From Euonymus europaeus (taxonomy: Eukaryota; Streptophyta; Magnoliopsida; Celastrales; Celastraceae), in the NCBI GenBank assembly GCA_963580455.1, contig OY756957.1, positions 6,081,001-6,145,000 of the forward strand: a stretch of DNA of 64,000 nucleotides, read 5' to 3'. Made by a program: the position numbers and the translations under genes. The notes below the pieces were generated by a model. That model ran no database searches, had not been told where the DNA came from, and was given only the letters and a program-made list of their open reading frames with translations. Of the stretch, positions 58,657-64,000 are shown one piece after another (the first letter of the stretch is position 1; the number at the start of each line of letters is the position of its first letter).

Positions 58657-60437
58657 CCGGCATGGGCCTTCCCGTCGGGAAACACATCGTCCCTGACAAG
58701 CCCGTGAGTTTGTCATTTGAACACTGAAATTTAAATTAGTTTCTGTTTTACCTGGAACTGCTTGAAGCAATAACATCTGGTCCGTGAAAGCGATTCGCTT
58801 GTTTTGGAGTTTCAGCTTCCAGTGAATGACGAAGCTGGTTTGGGACAACGGGACTCCATTCCCCGAGCCTTGTATAGATCGCATTGCTGCTGATACGGTT
58901 GGAAAGGTATTGGTTCTGTGAAATTTTTGAGATTTTTTCGAAATCAAATTATGGGTCTTATTTTGAAGGAAATTGTTGGACGTATAATTTCATTCTCGTT
59001 TTTGCTCGAATTTTTCCGGAAAATGGGAGTACGAGGCATTGGCTTGGTTGTGTGGAGGTTTAGGGTTCTTTGCCAGTTTGGGACTGTTAGCCGTGTGGAG
59101 CGATAAAGCCTCAAAGATACCATTTGTAAGTTCACATTCTAATTTTTTTTTCAATTTTATTTGTTTAAAATTGCGACCTATTTGTTTTGCTTGAGGTACT
59201 ATTGTTTCATTGTAGTAATTGATTGAAGAACATAGAATTTGGGGTTAAAATGTGATTCCATAGCTTGGCCGAGTCTAAAAAGTACTTTTGAATGGGATCA
59301 GTGTGCTGCTTTTGGAAAAAATTATTTCCATTAAGTGTTAATCAATTGAAAAATAAGCGTTGATAGTGTTTAGCTCAAAGCAGTTATGTTTATGGTTCTG
59401 ATTGAATAAAAAATATATAAGTTATGAATATTGAAGAAGAAAAAAGACTGGCCAAAGAAAGACACATTGGAAAACAAGTTTCCCTGAAACATTTTAAAGT
59501 TGCAGAAGACACATTAGTTTCTACACACTTCTTTTATCAGCTTATTGAACCAGAAGTCATTATGAACTCGATTACAGGGCAAGTGTCTGCATATCTTTGT
59601 TATTTTGGATGGAAAATGTGTCTTGTAGAATTAGATACGAAAGAGGCATGAGCAGTTTTTACACAGATATTTTTGTATGAAATTGAAAATGTGGCTGAAG
59701 CTTTAAAAACAATGTGTGAAACTGCCATCTTTTATATCAGCTGAGTGATGCAGGGGCAATCTTATAAAACCAGTGCCAAAATTGTGATACAACTTGCACA
59801 CTACCAATTCTACCGAAGCCTTGAAATTGCCGCCTACTTACAGAATGTACCGTCTTGATACTTGATTGTAACCGGACTCTCAAATTTTGACGTGTTACTT
59901 ATCCCGATAAAAAATAAAATAGGGGTTGGCGAGTGGGGAAGGTGGTGGGGGAGTCCTTTGTGAAGACAGAAAGCATGACAACAAAGGGCAATCTATAACT
60001 TAATTCTATCGTAGTGTATGTAATGGTACAACAGCTATTATTTATGAAGTTTTCCAAATCTTCCTTTTGGTTTCTGTATTGGTTGTCTTAACCTTTGTTA
60101 GTGAAGCTCAATTGATCATGATGCTTGTGTGGAGTCAAATAATAATCCCACCTGTATTTTTTTATTATTATTTTTTGTGCTTTTTACTTAAGTGACACAG
60201 GCCGGCAAAACTTTGAACCCTTTCGAAGCTCTCTAAATGTTGGTGCTATGTTCTTTTGATCAACTTCCAGTCATTTTTTCCTTTAGTTCATGAGTACGAG
60301 TGTGACTGCTTAATTATTGTTGTAGATCACATGGTGCTTAATCATCTGGTTGATTTTATTTTACTTATTTTGTTGACCAGACACCAAAAGTTTATCCTTA
60401 TGACAACCTACGGGTGGAGCTGGGTGGAGAACCATAA

Positions 60438-61446
60438 GCAGACCATGGTGCAAGTCATCACCCTTGTCATGTTTCACTTGTAGCAACTCTTTTGTTTGTC
60501 TGTGAACTTTTGGGGGCATGGAATTGTCAAATAATGGGTACTGTTTGACTGCTGCTGAGATTGCCAAATCCAAAATCTTGCAACAGATAGCCTGACATAA
60601 TTTCTTGTAGTACCTGGATGATGAAACATAATTAATGTTTTCACCGACTTGATTTCTCTGTCTGTATGATAGTTGTTCACTTGTTTGCACTCTACTGAGA
60701 ATATTTGTTTTTTTTAGCTGCATAAAGCAGTCCAGCATTAACTGGAATTTGTATATCCCGCAACGTGGTGAGCTCTTCAGCTTCTTCTCTTAATAACTTC
60801 TTCGTTTGAATGAAGTGGACTAAATATGGAGCACAGAGCACTTGATTGAGATTTGAGAGTTTATATTGAAAGAAGTGAGAGTTTACATTTTGACGATTAA
60901 GCGACTTGCATTTTGAGTAATAGGATTTTTATTGAAGTATTTATGGAGGTTACAATACGGGGGTGATCAAATTATATAATAACTGAGTCATCCATTGTTG
61001 TTGGTAGCACAACTTGTTCTTTTGTATGCTGAAATATTTAAATCGCAGAGTCTAAATTTGTCCCAACTATTTGTTTATTGGGTACATGTTCTAGTTTAGA
61101 GGTCACAATTACAATGGAGTTACAGTTCAATTCTTTTAAATAGCAACTGCGTACGTCCATTGCAGATGTCTTGTGCCCTGGACTTCTTTGTTTACATGTC
61201 TCGGCTATTTGTTCCTAGCTAGTTGAAAATATGCATGCAGGTTTGGTTACAACCATGAAAGATCCGGTGGTGTGGCCTGTGGGTCAACTTTTTCATTAAC
61301 AAAACTGATCATAATACTGCACTTAAAAATAACTCAAGCTTTGATACAGAAGCCCCTAAATAGAGAATCAAGGAAACGTGCATAGAGCAACAATACAAAG
61401 ACTAACAACAGTGGCACCATAGTTCATGCACTAACATCCGTTCTTC
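60438..61446. other. Spacer between NDUFB8 and LDH
   Basis: This holds the 3' ends of two converging genes. I see no other gene or clear element. Confidence 0.5.
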
Positions 61447-62757
61447 TCAGAGGCCCAATTGGCTTTGCACATCAAGGATGGTCTTGGCCGAGTCTCGCAG
61501 TCGTTGAGCCTCCTCCTCGGTCAAGTGAATATTGGTGACACCAAGAACACCACCCCTACCTAGCTGAGCAGGCAAGCTCAAAAACACATCACCACCATCA
61601 ATTCCATAAAATCCCTTTGCAAGGACTGAAACTGGGTGGATTTTCCTTTGGTCTCTGAGTATTGATCGCGCCAGGTTAGCCGCTGAGTACCCAATTGCCC
61701 AGGACGTGTAGCCTTTAAGACTAATCACTTCATCAGCACTGTCGATGACTTCTTTGTGAATTTTCTCTAGTGTCTCCTTCTCATAAGCGATTTGCTGCTT
61801 CTCCAGAAAGCTCAAGATTGGCACTCCACCAACACTAATGCTAGACCATAGTGCCACTGAACTGTCTCCATGTTCCCCAACAATGTAGGCCTGCAATAGT
61901 TTTTACAACCACCAGTAATTAGCAAGAAAATCCTGATGTCAAAGAATTCCTGGATTAAAATGAAATCCCCGGACATTTATCAATTTAACGAACTAAAACC
62001 TATGCTTGCAGGTGTCTTGGGTCCGATCCCAGCCGGCATCTCATTCAAAATGTACAAATCCGATAATGTCGTTCTCGTTTTCTCCTTTGTAGCCACAGAT
62101 ACGTAGAAATACTAAAATTTAATGACTAAAAGAGAAATCAAAGTTGACCTGTACATCCTGGGCGTTGACGTCAAGATGATCAGCGATCAGGAACCTAAAT
62201 CGGGACGAATCGAGATTCGTGCCCGATCCTATAATCCGATTCACCGGGAACCCGGACAACTTCCATGTCACATAAGTAAGCACATCGACTGGATTAGACA
62301 CAACCATGAGGATCGCATGCGGAGAGTGCTTTGCAAGCGGAGGTACTATCTTGGAGAACAGAGAGACGTTCCTCTGCAGCAAGCTCAACCGAGACTCGCC
62401 AGGTTTCTGGCGGGCGCCGGCAGTGATGATGCATAGATCGGATCCAACGGTGACGGAGTAGTCGACGGAGGCGTGGATTTTGGTGCGGGGGAGGAAGGCG
62501 GCGGCGTGCTGGAGGTCAAGCATCTCTCCACGGAGCTTATCGGGAATAGCATCAACCAAAGCGAGCTCATCGGCGAGATCTTGTGTGAGGATGGTCTGAG
62601 CGATGGCCATGCCGACATTGCCAGTGCCAATGACGGAGATCTTGGTTTGGCGGTTGGTGGTAGAGGGTGGGGCAGCGTTCTGGACGGGCTTGAAGAAGAC
62701 CTGGGCAAGGTCTAGCCCTCCTGGCCCCAGTGTGGAAGAAGAACCAGTCTTGTGCAT
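61447..62757 (-). CDS. LDH: L-lactate dehydrogenase, intact
   Basis: This enzyme interconverts pyruvate and L-lactate with NADH in the cytosol, mainly under low oxygen in plants. Two minus-strand exons, 62149-62757 and 61447-61890, join in phase 0 and give 350 residues (Arabidopsis LDH1: ~353). The Rossmann motif is IGTGNVGMA (residues 43-51). The substrate-specificity loop is ARQKPGESR (115-123), with the Gln that marks LDH rather than malate dehydrogenase. SNPVDVLTY and [12 protein letters not shown] (177-188, with the substrate-binding Arg) follow. The catalytic His is in GEHGDSS at residue 210, just after the intron. The single intron position matches my memory of plant LDH genes. No lesion is seen. 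The gene converges with NDUFB8. Hypoxia control is known for the family, but I did not identify response elements. Confidence 0.95.
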
Positions 62758-63265
62758 TTTTGTGAGTTGAAGAAGAGAGATTTGGGAGTTGTTTACTGGT
62801 AACCCGTTGGTTTTATGAAGAGACGAATCAAAGTCAATAATGCAGCGCGTCGTTCACTTAGAATATTTTTTTCTATTGCTTTGCAGCCCACGTCAAAGGT
62901 ATCAGTACAGTACTTTATTTGCAATACTATGCCCCGGTAAATCTGTGGGCTGGAGCGGAATAAATAATGTATTAACAATGGGTATTTTTGTTGGTTTTAC
63001 TGTATTAAAATATATGTTTTGTTGATGTGAATGAATATGTGATTTGATTTTTTATAAAAAATATTAAACTATTGATTTTGACGTAATTTAATTAAGGAAT
63101 TAATGGAGAAACGAAAAAGTAGATATTTTGTTAAAAGGAAAAGGAGAAAATGTATTTTGTGTTTTGCTGATATGGGTGATTATGTGAGTCCATTTTTTGT
63201 ATAATAGAGATTGAACCTAATATGTCATTTTAATGGTCTAGCAAAAATTGCTCATTGTAATTACG
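62758..63265. other. LDH 5' flank
   Basis: This should hold the LDH leader and promoter. I see no convincing TATA box and no other gene. Confidence 0.4.
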
Positions 63266-63430
63266 AGTAAACTATACATTTGGCCACTGAAAAATGACGT
63301 GTGTTACAATTTAACCACTAACGTTACAATTTAGTCACCCAACAATTCTTGTTGTTTCACAGTCAGATTTTAGCCATTCTTGATCAGTCAATGGTCTGAC
63401 GTGACACTTTGACAAAACGTTTTCCGCTTT
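63266..63430 (+). repeat. Possible Mutator-like terminal repeat
   Basis: It begins GAGTAAACTATACATTTGGC and has recurring CCACT/GTCACCC words separated by AT-rich bases, the same style as the inverted termini at 12452 and 13488 (GGGTAAATACAG...GTCACCGAA). The partner end would lie beyond the window, so this cannot be proved here. Confidence 0.35.
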
Positions 63431-63926
63431 GAAAATGAGACGCCTTCAAATTTGCTTACCTATTGCCGTTACCGTGAAATATTCTAACATGGATTAGGAA
63501 TTCTCTTTCCATTGGTGCCTTAGTGTGGTGCCTTTTCACCCTAGAAATTTGGTTTTCAAGAGTTTATCCTAAAAGTTCCCTGAGGAAAAGGCCAAGAAAC
63601 ACAGACAGAGGTGAAACCGTGACAGAGGAGGTCGTTTGCTGTAGAGAACTGTGGCATAGGAGGTCGTTTCGTTTACAGTAGAGGTAACATTGCGAAACCC
63701 TAATGTTTTATTTTCTGGATTGTTGTTAGGGTTTTCAAGTTTTGAAAATTATTCATCTTTAGGGTTTTTATAGAAAATTGTTACTCGTTTGTGGTCCCAA
63801 CCAAATCTCATTCTCCACATTCTTCATTTTTTATGGTCTCGAACCCCATCTTATTCCCCATATGCTTCTTTGTTTGTGGTCCCCAACCCAATTTCTTTGT
63901 CATGTAGGTCAAATTTTGAGTCTGTG

Positions 63927-64000
63927 ATGGCAGACCCAAAGGGAAAGAAACCCTGCCAACCTTCTCCCGATGAATCTGATTGTGTGGATGGTTCTAATGA
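63927..64000 (+). CDS. Start of an unidentified ORF, truncated by window end
   Basis: ATG at 63927 opens a hydrophilic frame (MADPKGKKPCQPSPDESD) that is still open at the window edge. A leader with AAACCCTAAT and GGGTTTT words precedes it. Too short to identify: it could be a host gene or the protein of a Mutator-like element beginning at 63266. Confidence 0.35.
   Translation, partial: MADPKGKKPCQPSPDESDCVDGSN

Larger units (their letters stand above)
53628..60437 (+). pseudogene. NDUFB8: Complex I subunit NDUFB8, disrupted by a retrotransposon and a frameshift
   Basis: The intact protein is a single-pass accessory subunit of mitochondrial NADH dehydrogenase. Pieces are exon 1 left part 53628-53723 (MAGRLSNAVSRIMGG, a mitochondrial presequence), exon 1 right part 58662-58703 (MGLPVGKHIVPDKP), exon 2 58816-58906, exon 3 59030-59125 (YEALAWLCGGLGFFA, the membrane helix) and exon 4 60381-60437 (TPKVYPYDNLRVELGGEP). 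Without the insertion it would encode about 126 residues, as in Arabidopsis (~125). Exon 1 is split by the Gypsy element at 53724-58656. Exon 2 is 91 bases where 90 is expected; one extra base near GACGAAGCTGG shifts the frame, although splice phases around it require a multiple of three. Exons 3 and 4 are undamaged. This copy cannot make the normal protein; a working paralogue must be elsewhere, which is inference. Confidence 0.9.

Noticed and set aside
62005..62040. GGTCCGATCCC in the LDH intron as a tRNA gene or SINE
   Set aside because: An isolated B-box-like word without an A box or cloverleaf.
1..64000. CRISPR arrays, bacterial operons, rRNA or tRNA genes
   Set aside because: None seen; short repeats are plant microsatellites or transposon parts.

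Overview
The window is dicot nuclear DNA. It is AT-rich, its genes have short GT-AG exons and long introns, and most of its length is non-coding or transposon-derived. The genes I recognise are plant families: an adenine phosphoribosyltransferase, an NRT1/PTR (NPF6) transporter, hybrid proline-rich 8-cysteine proteins, complex I subunit NDUFB8, and a two-exon L-lactate dehydrogenase.

Layout. Positions 1-1656 hold the 3' end of an unidentified plant gene. An intact six-exon APT gene (+) lies at 6420-10568. Positions 11.5-13.7 kb carry a 239-bp tandem duplication and a Pack-MULE-like element with ~175-bp inverted termini enclosing a glycine-rich-protein fragment. An intact five-exon NPF6 gene (-) lies at 15357-18763, with a Tourist-type MITE in its last intron. 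Positions 18.8-27.4 kb have no recognisable gene but several small mobile elements, two with clear target-site duplications. Positions 27.4-34.8 kb hold three hybrid proline-rich genes: two intact (27471 +, 34345 -) and one decayed (32060 -). Positions 35.3-38.5 kb hold SINE-like sequences and a LINE remnant.

Positions 40-52.5 kb are the most unusual part. Pieces of three unrelated host genes lie within 1.5 kb: exon 1 of a RAB6-interacting golgin, a small three-exon gene, and two K-box exons of a B-class MADS gene. About 2 kb further on is a large Helitron. It encodes a Rep/helicase (one uninterrupted reading frame with only three stop codons) and a multi-exon RPA70-like protein, and it ends in a hairpin plus CTAG at 52466. 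I could not place its 5' end.

From 53.6 to 60.4 kb is an NDUFB8 gene whose first coding exon is split by a 4.9-kb Ty3/Gypsy chromodomain retrotransposon with near-identical 235-238-bp LTRs and CCGGC target duplications. Exon 2 of the same gene also carries a one-base insertion. An intact lactate dehydrogenase (-) lies at 61447-62757. The last kilobase may be the start of another Mutator-like element or gene running off the edge.

The host genes do not form a pathway. The dominant story is transposon activity: capture of gene fragments, disruption of a mitochondrial gene, and MITEs in introns and spacers. Splice sites were assigned by reading frame continuity and family resemblance, without transcript evidence.
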